Shown: one piece after another, positions 43,695-52,176 of the stretch
Layout: each line of letters starts with the position of its first letter
Numbering within the stretch: the first letter of the stretch is position 1
Source of the DNA: Planctomycetes bacterium MalM25
GTDB taxonomy: Bacteria; Planctomycetota; Planctomycetia; Pirellulales; Lacipirellulaceae
Direction of reading: 5' to 3'
Assembly (NCBI GenBank): GCA_007745835.1
Contig: CP036424.1
Coordinates: 638,501-702,500, forward strand
DNA: 64,000 nucleotides
Translations under genes and position numbers: made by a program
Notes under the pieces: model-generated
Databases searched by the model: none
The model's input: only the letters and a program-made list of their open reading frames with translations
What the model was told of the DNA's origin: nothing

Positions 43695-44912
43695 CTACGA
43701 GACTTCGGCCGCGCGGAGCACGTCGGTCAGGATCTCGCAGCCCTGGTCGACCTCGGTGTCGGTCAGGGTCATCGCGGGCAGAAGGCGGATCACCGTCCCT
43801 TGGGTGCAGTTGATCAGCAGGCCGCGTTTCATGCACTCGGCGACGATCGGCACGCCGTCGGTCAGCAGCTCGAGGCCGACCATCAGGCCGCAGACCCGCA
43901 GCTCTCTAGCGAACGGCAACTCATCGACCAGCGGCGATAGCTTCTGGCGGAACCGCTCGCCAAGCTCTTTCGCCCGGGGCAGCAGGTTGTCGCGCTCGAT
44001 CGTCTCGATCGTGGCGATGCCCGCCCGCGCGGCGAGCGGGTTGCCGCCGAACGTGGCCGCGTGCATGCCGGGGCGGAGGCTGGGGGCGATCTCGGCGGTG
44101 GTCAGCATCGCCGCGCCGGCGACCCCGCCGCAGAGGCTCTTGGCGAGGGTCATCACGTCGGGCGTGACGCCGCCGAGCGACTCGTTCTGGTGAGCGAACC
44201 ACTCGCCGGTCCGCCCCGTGCCCGCCTGCACCTCGTCGAAGGCGAGCACCAGGCCGTGCTCGTTCGACAAGTCGCGGAGGCCTTGGAGGAAGCCCTCGGG
44301 CGGCAGGCGGATTCCGCCCTCGCCCTGGATCGGCTCGACCAGGATGCCGGCGGTCTCGTCGTCGATCGCCTCGCGGACCGCGTCGAGGTCGCCGAAGGGG
44401 CAGTAGGTGAAGCCGGCGACCAGCGGGCCGAGGCCTTCGTGGTACTTCGGCTGTGCGGTCGCGCTGGTCGCGCCGAGCGTCCGGCCGTGGAACCCGCCGG
44501 TGAACGTGATGATCTTGTAACGCTCTTCGGGCGTGTGCAGCCGGATGAGCTTGATGGCCGCCTCGTTCGCCTCGGCGCCCGAGTTGCAGAAGAAGGCCTG
44601 CCCGCCGAAGGAGCGCTCGCTGAGCAGCTTGGCCCACTGACCCTGGGCCTCGGTGTACCAGCTGTTGGGGACGTGGATGAGCTTGGCGACCTGGTCCTGG
44701 ACCGCCTCGACGACCGCCGGGGGGCAGTGCCCCAGCAGGTTGCAGCCCCAGCCTGGGAAGAGGTCGAGGTACTTGCGGCCCTGGTCGTCCCACACCCAGG
44801 AGCCCTCGCCCTTCACGAGCGAGACGGGGTAGCGCCCGTAGTTCGGCACGACGAACTTGCCGAACACCTCGGCCGTGGCGGGGGACATGGTCGTTTCGGC
44901 TGTCGCGGTCAT
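43695..44912 (-). CDS. argD: Acetylornithine aminotransferase
   Basis: PLP enzyme that transaminates N-acetylglutamate semialdehyde to N-acetylornithine. The 405 residues show [72 protein letters not shown] and the PLP lysine in TLAKSLCGG, followed by TFGGNPLAA. It is the second arg gene on the minus strand. The 250 bp between argB and argD hold a 197-bp inverted-repeat element. Confidence 0.95.
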   Translation of the reverse strand: MTATAETTMSPATAEVFGKFVVPNYGRYPVSLVKGEGSWVWDDQGRKYLDLFPGWGCNLLGHCPPAVVEAVQDQVAKLIHVPNSWYTEAQGQWAKLLSERSFGGQAFFCNSGAEANEAAIKLIRLHTPEERYKIITFTGGFHGRTLGATSATAQPKYHEGLGPLVAGFTYCPFGDLDAVREAIDDETAGILVEPIQGEGGIRLPPEGFLQGLRDLSNEHGLVLAFDEVQAGTGRTGEWFAHQNESLGGVTPDVMTLAKSLCGGVAGAAMLTTAEIAPSLRPGMHAATFGGNPLAARAGIATIETIERDNLLPRAKELGERFRQKLSPLVDELPFARELRVCGLMVGLELLTDGVPIVAECMKRGLLINCTQGTVIRLLPAMTLTDTEVDQGCEILTDVLRAAEVS

Positions 44913-44925
44913 GTTCTTTTCTTAA

Positions 44926-45122
44926 ACCGCCAAGGACGCCAAGAGCGCCAAGGCTTATTGCGAAACGGGACAGGTTAGTGTTTGGGCAGGATCAGCAGGA
45001 AGCAGGTCGAGAATGCCCGACGATGGTGGAGCTGTCGCCACCGATCATCATGTCGATCTTGTTCATCCTGTCTAACTGAATTTTCTTGGCGAACCTTGGC
45101 GCTCGCGGGCGTCCTTGGCGGT
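44926..45122. repeat. Inverted-repeat (MITE-like) element between argB and argD
   Basis: A left arm of 28 bp at 44926-44953 (starting ACCGCCAAGGACGCCAAG) is complementary to a right arm of 29 bp at 45094-45122 except for a short patch in the middle of the arms. The 140-bp interior carries no gene. It contains another motif (45043-45076) also found, on the other strand, near 60614-60647. No transposase is present. Confidence 0.75.
45043..45076 (-). repeat. Dispersed repeat copy A
   Basis: On the minus strand this reads GTTAGACAGGATGAACAAG and continues GATCGACATGATGATC. It matches 60614-60647 on the plus strand (GTTAGACAGGGAT... then GATCGACATGAT), with identical flanking blocks of 10 and 12 bases separated by a diverged centre. 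Confidence 0.65.
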
Positions 45123-45162
45123 TCCCCTCCTCTCTGCTGAACTAGGCGGGACAGCCGCGGCG

Positions 45163-46071
45163 TCAAACGGGTTCGTTCACGATCTGGGTGCCGACGCCCT
45201 TATTGGTGTAGATCTCCAGCAGGAGCGAGTGACGCAGGCGGCCGTCGATGATGTGGACCTTGCCGACGCCCTTGCCGAGGGTCTCGAAGCAGGCCTCGAC
45301 CTTCGGGATCATGCCGGCGGCGATGGCGCCGCTGTCGATCAGCTCCTGCGACAGGTCGGGCGTCAGCGTGCCGATCAGCGACTCGGGGTCTTCCTTGTCC
45401 CGCAGCACGCCGGCGACATTGCTCAGGAAGACCAGCTTGTCGGCGCCGAGCGTCTCGGCGACCGCCATGGCGGCCGTGTCGGCGTTCACGTTGAGCAGCT
45501 CGCGCTTGCCGTCGACTTCGACCTCGGCCTCGCACAAGCAAGGGATCACGGGGACCTGGCCGGCGAAGCAGAGGTTGTCGATTGCGTCGTAATCGACGCG
45601 CGTCACGCGGCCGACGTGCCCCAGGTCGACCGCCTCGCCTTCGGGCCCGGTGAGCGTCATCCGCTCGCCGAACAGCACGTTGTTGTTCGTCTCGCCCGCG
45701 GTGTTGAGCGGCATGGCGCGGCCGCCGTAGTGCTCGATCCGCTCGGCGAGCATCTCGTTGATCTCGCCCCCCAGGACACGCTCGACGATGCCGAGGGTGG
45801 CGTCGTCCGTGTAGCGGCGTCCCTGCACGAAGCGGGGCTCGATGCCCGCGGCGTCCATCGCCTGGCTGATCGCCTTGCCGCCGCCGTGGACGACCACGGG
45901 CCGCATGCCGACGGTCTCCATAAAGACGATGTCGATCAGCAGGTGCCGCAGCGCCTCCTCGTCCTCCAGCAGACTGCCGCCCAGCTTGATGACCGTCACG
46001 CTGTCGCGGAACTGGCGGATCCAGCTCATCGCCTCGATCAGGACGTCGGCTTTCTGGATCGCTTCGATCAC
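45163..46071 (-). CDS. argB: Acetylglutamate kinase
   Basis: Phosphorylates N-acetylglutamate in arginine synthesis. The 302 residues have [72 protein letters not shown] and [12 protein letters not shown], plus the C-terminal [25 protein letters not shown] (split into two motifs). The N-terminal helix before TVIKLGGS is of the length found in arginine-sensitive enzymes, so feedback inhibition is possible (inference). The start codon is GTG. It is the first gene of the argB-argD-argF order. Confidence 0.95.
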   Translation of the reverse strand: MIEAIQKADVLIEAMSWIRQFRDSVTVIKLGGSLLEDEEALRHLLIDIVFMETVGMRPVVVHGGGKAISQAMDAAGIEPRFVQGRRYTDDATLGIVERVLGGEINEMLAERIEHYGGRAMPLNTAGETNNNVLFGERMTLTGPEGEAVDLGHVGRVTRVDYDAIDNLCFAGQVPVIPCLCEAEVEVDGKRELLNVNADTAAMAVAETLGADKLVFLSNVAGVLRDKEDPESLIGTLTPDLSQELIDSGAIAAGMIPKVEACFETLGKGVGKVHIIDGRLRHSLLLEIYTNKGVGTQIVNEPV

Positions 46072-46279
46072 GGCTGGGGAACGGGTCGCTGCAGGGGGAG
46101 GCCGCCTTCGGGGCGGGGAGAATCCCGTAGCCTAGAGCGCCCGGACCCCGCGGTCTAGGAGCGACAGGCGTGCGCAGAGAAGCGATCGGGCGCGGCTAGA
46201 AGGCGCGGCCCGATTCGGCGATGATCCGGGCTCCCCGGTCGTTTTCCGCCCCCTCTGTCGCCCGCCGAGGCCTCGCCCG

Positions 46280-47050
46280 ATGCCCGAACCCGCCGCTCCG
46301 CCACTCGCCGTCGTCCTCGCCGCCGGCAAGGGGACCCGGATGAAGTCCGACCTGCCCAAGGTGCTGGTGCCGGTCGGCGGCCGGCCGATGATCCGCTACG
46401 TAATCGACGGCCTCCGCGCCGCGGGGATCGAGAAGGTCGTCGTCGTGGTCGGCTACCAGGCGGACCTGGTGCGGAGCGAGCTGAAGGACGAGCCGGGTGT
46501 CGAGTTCGCCCTGCAAGCGGAGCAACTCGGCACGGGCCACGCCGTGATGATGTGCCGCGAGGCGATCGCCGCCCACGAGGCCGCCCACCCCGGCGCCCCC
46601 GTGGTGATCGTGACGGGCGACTCGCCGATGCTTCAGGAGTCGAGCGTCCGGGCGCTGCTGGACGACTACAACGCGTCCTCGCCCGCCTGCCTGCTCGGCA
46701 CGGCTCACCGCGACGACCCGACCGGCCTGGGCCGCATCGTCCGCGACGCCGGCGGGGCGTTCACCGGCATCGTCGAGCACAAGGACTGCACGCCCGAGCA
46801 GTTGGAGGTGACCGAGGTCAACATGAGCACCTACGTATTCAACGGGGCCGACCTGCTGACCTCGCTCGATTCCTTGAAGACCGACAACGCGCAGGGAGAG
46901 TATTATGTGACCGACTGCCCCGGGCTGTTGCTCGCGGCGGGCAAGCAGGTCCGGGCGCTGGCCGCGCTGAAGCCGTGCGAGGCGCTCAGCATCAACACCG
47001 TGGACGACCTGGCGGTTGTCGAAGCCGAGATGACGAAGATGGGGAGGTGA
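46280..47050 (+). CDS. glmU: GlmU-type UDP-GlcNAc pyrophosphorylase domain only
   Basis: A 256-residue nucleotidyltransferase equal to the N-terminal half of GlmU: LAAGKGTRMKSDLPKVL, the substrate-binding QAEQLGTGHAVMM, VIVTGDSPML, GLGRIVRD, IVEHKDC and EVNMSTYVF. Typical GlmU continues into a left-handed beta-helix acetyltransferase, which is completely missing; prs starts 52 bp downstream, so no frameshifted remnant fits. Acetylation of glucosamine-1-phosphate must be done by another protein if this enzyme makes UDP-GlcNAc. Other NTP/sugar pairs are possible. Confidence 0.85.
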   Translation: MPEPAAPPLAVVLAAGKGTRMKSDLPKVLVPVGGRPMIRYVIDGLRAAGIEKVVVVVGYQADLVRSELKDEPGVEFALQAEQLGTGHAVMMCREAIAAHEAAHPGAPVVIVTGDSPMLQESSVRALLDDYNASSPACLLGTAHRDDPTGLGRIVRDAGGAFTGIVEHKDCTPEQLEVTEVNMSTYVFNGADLLTSLDSLKTDNAQGEYYVTDCPGLLLAAGKQVRALAALKPCEALSINTVDDLAVVEAEMTKMGR

Positions 47051-47102
47051 CGCCGAGTCGTCCGCCCCCGATCCTCACCACTCACCCCTCATCCCCCTCC
47101 CG

Positions 47103-48062
47103 ATGCACGACCTGAAGATCTTCACCGGCACCGGCAACCCGCGGCTCGGCCAGTCGATCGCCGACTACCTGGGCGTGCCGCTGGGCGGCATTTCGCTGGG
47201 CAAGTTCCCCGACGGCGAGATCAGCTGCAAGATCGACGAGGACGTCCGCGGCCGCGACGTCTTCCTCGTGCAGTCGACCTGCCCGCCGGTCAACGAGACG
47301 CTCATGGAGCTGCTCGTGATGATCGACTGCTGCCGGCGAGCGAGCGCCGAGCGGATCACCGCGGTCATGCCCTACTTCGGCTACGCCCGGCAGGACCGCA
47401 AGGACGAGGGCCGGGTGCCGATCACGGCCAAGCTGGTCGCCAACCTGATCGTGCGAGCGGGCGCGACACGCGTGCTGACGATGGACCTGCACGCCGCCCA
47501 GATCCAGGGCTTCTTCGACGTGCCGGTCGATCACCTCTACGCGGCGCCGGTGCTCAATCAGCACTTCATGGAGACGATGCCCGACCGCGAGGACATCGTG
47601 ATCGTCAGCCCCGACGAGGGGAGCATCAAACGCGCCCTCGGCCACGCCAAACGCCTCGGCGGGTCGGTGGCGATCATCGATAAACGCCGCATGAACGCGA
47701 CGACCACCGTCCAGGCGAACATCCTCGGCGGGCCGATCGAGGGCCGCGTCGCGCTGATGTTCGACGACATGATCAGCACCGCCGGCAGCATCCGCGGCGC
47801 CGCCCAGGTGTTGCACGACCACGGCGTGAAGGAGATTCATGTCGGCGCCACGCACGCCGTCCTCTGCGGGCCGGCGATGGAACGCCTGCAAGAGGCGGAC
47901 CTCGCGAGCCTCGTCTGCACGAACTCGATCCCGCTGACCGACGAGCAGCGCCTGCCGCAGACCAAGGTGCTGGACATCGCACCGCTCATGGGCGAGGCGA
48001 TCAAGCGGATCCACCGCAACGAGTCGATCAGCAAACTGTTCCGCGAAGCGCCCAACGACTGA
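47103..48062 (+). CDS. prs: Ribose-phosphate pyrophosphokinase
   Basis: Makes PRPP from ribose-5-phosphate and ATP. The 319 residues carry FTGTGNPRLGQSIA, GKFPDGEISCKI, QSTCPPVNETLMEL, PYFGYARQDRKDEGR, the metal-binding DLHAAQIQGFFDVPVDHL, and the PRPP-binding FDDMISTAGSI. It follows the GlmU-like gene in the same direction with 52 bp between, an order conserved in many bacteria (glmU-prs-rplY-pth). A hairpin follows the stop. Confidence 0.97.
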   Translation: MHDLKIFTGTGNPRLGQSIADYLGVPLGGISLGKFPDGEISCKIDEDVRGRDVFLVQSTCPPVNETLMELLVMIDCCRRASAERITAVMPYFGYARQDRKDEGRVPITAKLVANLIVRAGATRVLTMDLHAAQIQGFFDVPVDHLYAAPVLNQHFMETMPDREDIVIVSPDEGSIKRALGHAKRLGGSVAIIDKRRMNATTTVQANILGGPIEGRVALMFDDMISTAGSIRGAAQVLHDHGVKEIHVGATHAVLCGPAMERLQEADLASLVCTNSIPLTDEQRLPQTKVLDIAPLMGEAIKRIHRNESISKLFREAPND

Positions 48063-48074
48063 CGCGCAGACAAA

Positions 48075-48102
48075 GGCCCGACGCCGCAAGCGGCGCCGGG
48101 CC
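48075..48102. terminator. Hairpin between convergent prs and PEP-CTERM gene
   Basis: GGCCCGACGCCGC at 48075-48087 pairs with GCGGCGCCGGGCC at 48090-48102, one mismatch, with a tight two-base loop. It lies 12 bp after the prs stop and before the end of the convergent PEP-CTERM gene. Confidence 0.75.
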
Positions 48103-48146
48103 CCGGGGATGGAGACACCCCCACGCGGGGTGGAGTCTGCCGTGGA

Positions 48147-48788
48147 TCAGCGGCGTCGGCCCAGAGCGACCGCGCCCAGTCCGGCGAGCACGGCCAGCAG
48201 CGAAGCGGGCTCCGGCACGGCCGCCTGGATGCGGGCGTCGCCCACGTCGGCGCCGGTCAGGCCCGTGTCGCCCAGGAAGCCGGCGAACTCGGGCGAGACG
48301 ACGAGGTCGACCTCAAGATCGAGCAGGGTCTCGCTCGCTTCGTTCAGGCCCGTGACCTGGGCGTCGAACAGGATCGCCGCCACGCCGGTCGTGCTCTCAA
48401 CGAAGAAGCCGCTGTTGGCGCCCGACACGCGGCCGGCGTCGAAGCCGATCGTGAAGTCGCCGACCTCGACCGTGTCCATGTTGAAGAAGACCGAGCCGGT
48501 GTGTTCGATCGTGCCGCTGAACGGACCGCCCGGGAAGTCGCCCGCGGTGTACTCGAAGGTCGTCGGCAACGAAGCCGCCGAGCGGGAGTTGATCGGGAAG
48601 GCGACCGAGCCGGGGATGACCCCCGCGCCGATGCCCGGCGAGACGCTCGACAGGGTGAGGCCGGCCGCGTTGCTGAGCGTGTCGGTGTCGAGCAGCACGC
48701 TCGTCTGCCCGGCGCCGACTTGGACGGCGTTGGCTTGGGCGGTGATCGTGAGCGTCAGGGCGAGGGCGGTGAGTGTGGTGTAACGCAT
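48147..48788 (-). CDS. PEP-CTERM anchored secreted protein 3
   Basis: A 213-residue exported protein with a signal peptide (MRYTTLTALALTLTITAQANA), a beta-rich body (SVLLDTDTLSNAAGLTL, VEVGDFTIGFDAGRVSG, LDLEVDLVVSPEFAGFLG) and the sorting signal VPEPASLLAVLAGLGAVAL with GRRR. It does not share the special blocks of the tandem pair at 20-21.8 kb, so it is a different family. The ATG at 48788 has AAGGAA upstream; an earlier in-frame start at 48842 adds a non-signal leader. Role unknown. Confidence 0.85.
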   Translation of the reverse strand: MRYTTLTALALTLTITAQANAVQVGAGQTSVLLDTDTLSNAAGLTLSSVSPGIGAGVIPGSVAFPINSRSAASLPTTFEYTAGDFPGGPFSGTIEHTGSVFFNMDTVEVGDFTIGFDAGRVSGANSGFFVESTTGVAAILFDAQVTGLNEASETLLDLEVDLVVSPEFAGFLGDTGLTGADVGDARIQAAVPEPASLLAVLAGLGAVALGRRR

Positions 48789-49005
48789 GGGAAGGTTCCT
48801 TCGATGGAGAGTTTCTTGTGGTAAGGCGGGTTCCGCGCGCACCGGTGGCGCAGTTGGAATCGCGTGGCTTTTTTCGGCCCGCTGCCAACGCGATGAACGC
48901 GCGGTGGGGTCAGCCTAAGAAGTGAAAGACTCGGTAACGTCTCATAGCAACCCGCGTGTCGGTGCGACACGGTCGGGTGTGAGGATCGTTCTCACTAGCG
49001 AGTGT

Positions 49006-50079
49006 TCACGGGGTGAGTGTGGGCTTGGCAATCGCTCGGGCGACGATTTCATCGGCCGTCGCCGGGCCGGGTTCGCATTTGGGAAGCAGGGCGTCGGTCG
49101 GCAACGCGGGCAGCAGCACCGCCGCCAGGCAGGTGATCACCGCGACGCGGGCGAAGCCGGCCCATCGGGAAGGCTGCGCGTGTCCGTAAGGGTTCCGCTC
49201 ATCGACGCGCTGCAGAAACTCAAGGCGTTCGGTTGTGATTTGGCAAGGACGCAGACCTACGGATCCGTTGTCGGTTTGCAGGCTGGCTCGCATCTCGAGC
49301 ACTCGGACCAATCCGCGGCCGTAGGCGTGCAGGCTGGTCTCCAGGTCGCGGGTGACTCGCAGATCGACGCAGCGTTCGACGAGCTTCTCCGCTTGGCGTG
49401 TCGCCCACCAGACGGCCGGGTGGAACCACCAAACGATCCGGGCGGCGGCGCCGAGTGCGGCGCCCCAAGTGTCGCGCCGCGTGAGGTGCACCAGCTCGTG
49501 CAGCAGCACGGGTCGTAGCACCGCGGGGTCGCGATCGCGTAGCAGCGACGCCGGGAAGACCATCGTCGGCTTCCGCACGCCGACCACGGCGGGGCCGTAG
49601 TCGTCCTGCGAAACGACGACACGCGACGGCTTTCGCAGCCCGTAGCGCTGGGCGAGTGTGTTGGTGTAAACGGTGAGCGGGTTGTCGGCGTCCAACGCAT
49701 CCCGTTCCAAGCGTGTCCCGAGCCGGTGTTTCTGCAGCAGGGTCCAGCCGAGCGCCAAGGTGGAGCCGATCGCCCAAGCGATCATCAGCCCCGACACGAG
49801 ACCGCCGGGCCAGCCGGTCGATGGCGCGAGATCCAAGGCGAGCAGTGTCTCCCCCGCCCGGTCGTGGCTCACGGCCGGCGCTTGCAGCCAGCTGAACAGG
49901 CCAACCGGCGAGGAGAAGACCGGCGGGGTGAGCCCCTTGATGATCACCAGCGACCAGAGGCAAAGCGTCAGCCTGGGCGAACGGTCCGCCAGCAGGCGGT
50001 GGGCCAAGCCGACCAGGAGGATCAGCAGGGTCACTTGCCCGAACTGCGTGAACGCCAAGTTGCTGAGGCTGTGTAGCAC
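49006..50079 (-). CDS. M56 family membrane metallopeptidase (BlaR1/MecR1-like)
   Basis: A 357-residue membrane zinc peptidase. N-terminal helices include VTLLILLVGLAHRLL and CLWSLVIIKGL; then LVSGLMIAWAIGSTLALGW. The active site is HELVH in LLHELVHLTRRD, with the downstream zinc/Glu helix WATRQAEKLVERCVDLRVT in two parts. The C-terminus has one more helix (VAVITCLAAVLLPAL) and a short end, with no penicillin-binding sensor domain. It pairs with the BlaI-type repressor 25 bp upstream. In characterised systems the peptidase cleaves or triggers loss of the repressor; the signal sensed here is unknown. Confidence 0.88.
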   Translation of the reverse strand: MLHSLSNLAFTQFGQVTLLILLVGLAHRLLADRSPRLTLCLWSLVIIKGLTPPVFSSPVGLFSWLQAPAVSHDRAGETLLALDLAPSTGWPGGLVSGLMIAWAIGSTLALGWTLLQKHRLGTRLERDALDADNPLTVYTNTLAQRYGLRKPSRVVVSQDDYGPAVVGVRKPTMVFPASLLRDRDPAVLRPVLLHELVHLTRRDTWGAALGAAARIVWWFHPAVWWATRQAEKLVERCVDLRVTRDLETSLHAYGRGLVRVLEMRASLQTDNGSVGLRPCQITTERLEFLQRVDERNPYGHAQPSRWAGFARVAVITCLAAVLLPALPTDALLPKCEPGPATADEIVARAIAKPTLTP

Positions 50080-50104
50080 GGTGTGCGAATCCCGGCGGGG
50101 CGGA

Positions 50105-50497
50105 TCAGTCTTGGGGTTTCTCGTCGGCTTCGATCTGGTCGAGCAGCTTCCGCAGCTCGCCGAGTTCCTTATCGTTGACGCGTCCTTCGTCGATCAGGTG
50201 TTTCATCAGCGAGAAGGACTGCCCGCCAAACAGCCCGTTGACGAACTCGTCGACCGTCTCGCGGATGACCTGGGTGGGCTTCACCTTGGCGGTGAAGACC
50301 TTGGTCCTCCCCCTCAGGTCGGAGGTGACGTAGCCCTTGGTTTCTAAACGGGTCAGATAGGTTTGGATGGTCGAAAAGTCGCGTCGGTCTTCGTCCGAGA
50401 GCGCCTCGGAAACTTCGCGTGCCGTCGCCGAGCCGAGCCCCCAGAGGGCCCGCGCGATGCGGGTTTCAGCCTTCGACAGTCCGGGGCGTTTCGCCAT
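50105..50497 (-). CDS. BlaI/MecI/CopY family transcriptional repressor
   Basis: A 130-residue winged-helix repressor: LSKAETRIARALWGLGSATAREVSEAL, FSTIQTYLTRLETKGYVTSD, FTAKVKPTQVIRETVDEFVNGLFGG and a C-terminal dimerisation helix pair. An AAGGAG ribosome site precedes the ATG at 50497. The gene is followed after 25 bp by the M56 peptidase gene. A dyad at 50536-50573 upstream is the probable operator, so the pair is likely auto-repressed. No beta-lactamase gene is present, so antibiotic resistance is not implied. Confidence 0.9.
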   Translation of the reverse strand: MAKRPGLSKAETRIARALWGLGSATAREVSEALSDEDRRDFSTIQTYLTRLETKGYVTSDLRGRTKVFTAKVKPTQVIRETVDEFVNGLFGGQSFSLMKHLIDEGRVNDKELGELRKLLDQIEADEKPQD

Positions 50498-50828
50498 GGG
50501 GTCTCCTTTCTCGCGATTCGCGGGCGATGAGCGATTAGCTACATCTGTAGTTTTGTAGCGACGGCTGTAGCTATGGCAAGTCTTTTTCTTGACGAAATTA
50601 CCCGGCGTCTCGCAGCTGCGGTGTTCCGCAGCAGGCGTGGTTGCCGGCGCCGTCTCGAAACTGTCAGTTCATGGGCCCTTGATCTCCGGCCGATATGCGT
50701 CATACTCCGCGATTCCCAGCTCCCAGCCGGTCCCTCTAGTAGCGACCCTCGGCTGGAAGGGGATCACTGTTCGGGCCGAGCCACGCTTCGCCGTGGGTCC
50801 GCCGTTCCAGAGACAAAACACAGAAACG
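50498..50828. other. 331-bp divergent region between the BlaI-type gene and rplY
   Basis: Holds the probable BlaI operator (50536-50573) near its left end and the promoter and leader of rplY. The remaining stretch has no supported gene. Confidence 0.6.
50536..50573. promoter_or_regulatory. Probable operator of the BlaI-type repressor
   Basis: TAGCTACA at 50536-50543 and TGTAGCTA at 50566-50573 are perfect inverted copies. Inside lies the palindrome CTACATCTGTAG (50539-50550), then TTGTAG and CTGTAG. TACA/TGTA dyads are the known binding pattern of BlaI/MecI regulators, and this lies 38 bp upstream of the repressor start. Confidence 0.7.
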
Positions 50829-51452
50829 ATGTCGGATACGCTTCAAGCGACCCGTCGCGATGCGACCGGGTCCCGCGCGAGCCGCAAGCTTCGCGCCGAG
50901 GGGATCGTCCCCGCCGTGCTGTACGGCCACAAAGAAGAGCCGCAGAGCCTTGGTCTGCAGGCCAAAGAGCTCCGCAAGGCGCTCGCTCACAAGGCGAAGG
51001 TCATTGAGCTTGCCGGCGACGCAAGCGGCCAGGCCGTGGTGCAGGCGATCCAGTGGGACACGTTTCACCGGCACCTCCTGCACATCGACCTGCTGCGGGT
51101 CTCCAAGGGCGAGAAGGTCCACGTGACCGTGCCGCTGGAGATCAAAGGTGACGCCGCCGGCGCCAACGAGGGGGGCGTCGTCTCGATGGTGGTCGATCAC
51201 CTCGAGCTGGAAGCCGCCCCGGCGAGCATCCCCGAAGTGCTGCACATTGATGTCACCGAGCTGCACCTCGGCGGCAACCTCACGGCCGGCCAGATCAGTG
51301 ACCTCCCCGAGGGCGCCACACTGCTGACCGATGAGAGCACGGTCGTCATCACCTGCGTGCCGCCCGCCGGCGCGCCGAAGCTCGACGGCGTCGCCGAAGA
51401 GGCTGGCGCCCCCGAGGTGATCGGCGAGAAGAAGGAAGAAGACGACGAGTAA
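50829..51452 (+). CDS. rplY: 50S ribosomal protein L25 (CTC type)
   Basis: A 207-residue long-form L25/CTC protein that binds 5S rRNA. It starts MSDTLQATRRDATGSRASRKLRAEG and has VPAVLYGHKEEPQSL, the IQWDTFHRHLLHIDLLRV core and the C-terminal beta domain (VPLEIKGDAAGANEGGVV, DVTELHLGG). The tail is acidic and ends EEDDE. The ATG at 50829 fits the family; an upstream frame starting at 50589 has no conserved sequence. It is the first gene of the plus-strand block rplY-pth-rpsF-ssb-rplI-dnaB. Confidence 0.95.
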   Translation: MSDTLQATRRDATGSRASRKLRAEGIVPAVLYGHKEEPQSLGLQAKELRKALAHKAKVIELAGDASGQAVVQAIQWDTFHRHLLHIDLLRVSKGEKVHVTVPLEIKGDAAGANEGGVVSMVVDHLELEAAPASIPEVLHIDVTELHLGGNLTAGQISDLPEGATLLTDESTVVITCVPPAGAPKLDGVAEEAGAPEVIGEKKEEDDE

Positions 51453-51524
51453 GGGCCCTCAGCCGCCGGGCGCCCTTAATGGTTCGCTTGGCGATCGAGA
51501 CCCTAAGCCACGGGAATCAGGCCG

Positions 51525-52094
51525 ATGAAGATCGTCGTCGGCCTCGGCAACCCGGGCAAACAGTACGAGGCGACACGGCACAATGTCGGGTTCGACACCC
51601 TGAGGCTCTTGGCCGAGCAACACGCGGCCGAGACCCCCAAGTCGAAGTTCGACAGCTACGTCGCCGAAGCGATGGTCGGATCGCAGCGGACGCTGCTGGT
51701 CTGGCCCCAGAGTTACATGAACCGTAGCGGGACGGCCGTCCGCCTCGCGACGCAGTTCTATAAGACGCCGCTGGAAGACCTGCTGGTGATCTGCGACGAC
51801 TTCGCCCTCGATGTGGGGCGGTTGCGGATCCGGGCCAAGGGCTCTTCGGGCGGTCAGAACGGGCTGAAGGATGTGGCCCGGCAGCTAGGAACGGAAGAGT
51901 ATGTCCGCTTGCGGATCGGCGTCGGGCCGGTCCCGGGGGGACGCAACGCGGCCGACTTTGTGCTCGGCCGGTTCGCCTCGAAAGAGCGGGAACTGGTCGA
52001 TGTCGCAATCGCGGACGCGGCCGCCGCGGTCGCCTGCTGGGCGGCGGACGGCGTGACCGAAGCGATGAACCGATTCAACGGCGTCGGGTCGTAA
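51525..52094 (+). CDS. pth: Peptidyl-tRNA hydrolase
   Basis: Recycles tRNA from stalled peptidyl-tRNA. The 189 residues contain VVGLGNPGKQYEATRHNVGF with the catalytic His19, LLVWPQSYMNRSG, LLVICDDFALDVGRLRIRAKGSSGGQNG (in two parts), and the conserved RLRIGVGPVP near residue 128. Length is standard. It follows rplY by 72 bp, the usual neighbour. Confidence 0.96.
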   Translation: MKIVVGLGNPGKQYEATRHNVGFDTLRLLAEQHAAETPKSKFDSYVAEAMVGSQRTLLVWPQSYMNRSGTAVRLATQFYKTPLEDLLVICDDFALDVGRLRIRAKGSSGGQNGLKDVARQLGTEEYVRLRIGVGPVPGGRNAADFVLGRFASKERELVDVAIADAAAAVACWAADGVTEAMNRFNGVGS

Positions 52095-52176
52095 GACCCC
52101 CTCGCCGGCGAGAATAAAAGCGATTCCCACGATTCCAACCGATCGACGCCGCGGCGTCACAGGTGAGGGCAAACCC

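Noticed and set aside
47051..47102. Frameshifted remainder of the GlmU acetyltransferase domain
   Set aside because: The 52-bp gap is too short and prs begins immediately; no hexapeptide repeats occur in any frame downstream.
49006..50497. Beta-lactam resistance module
   Set aside because: The regulator and M56 peptidase are present, but there is no beta-lactamase or PBP gene and the peptidase lacks a penicillin-sensing domain.
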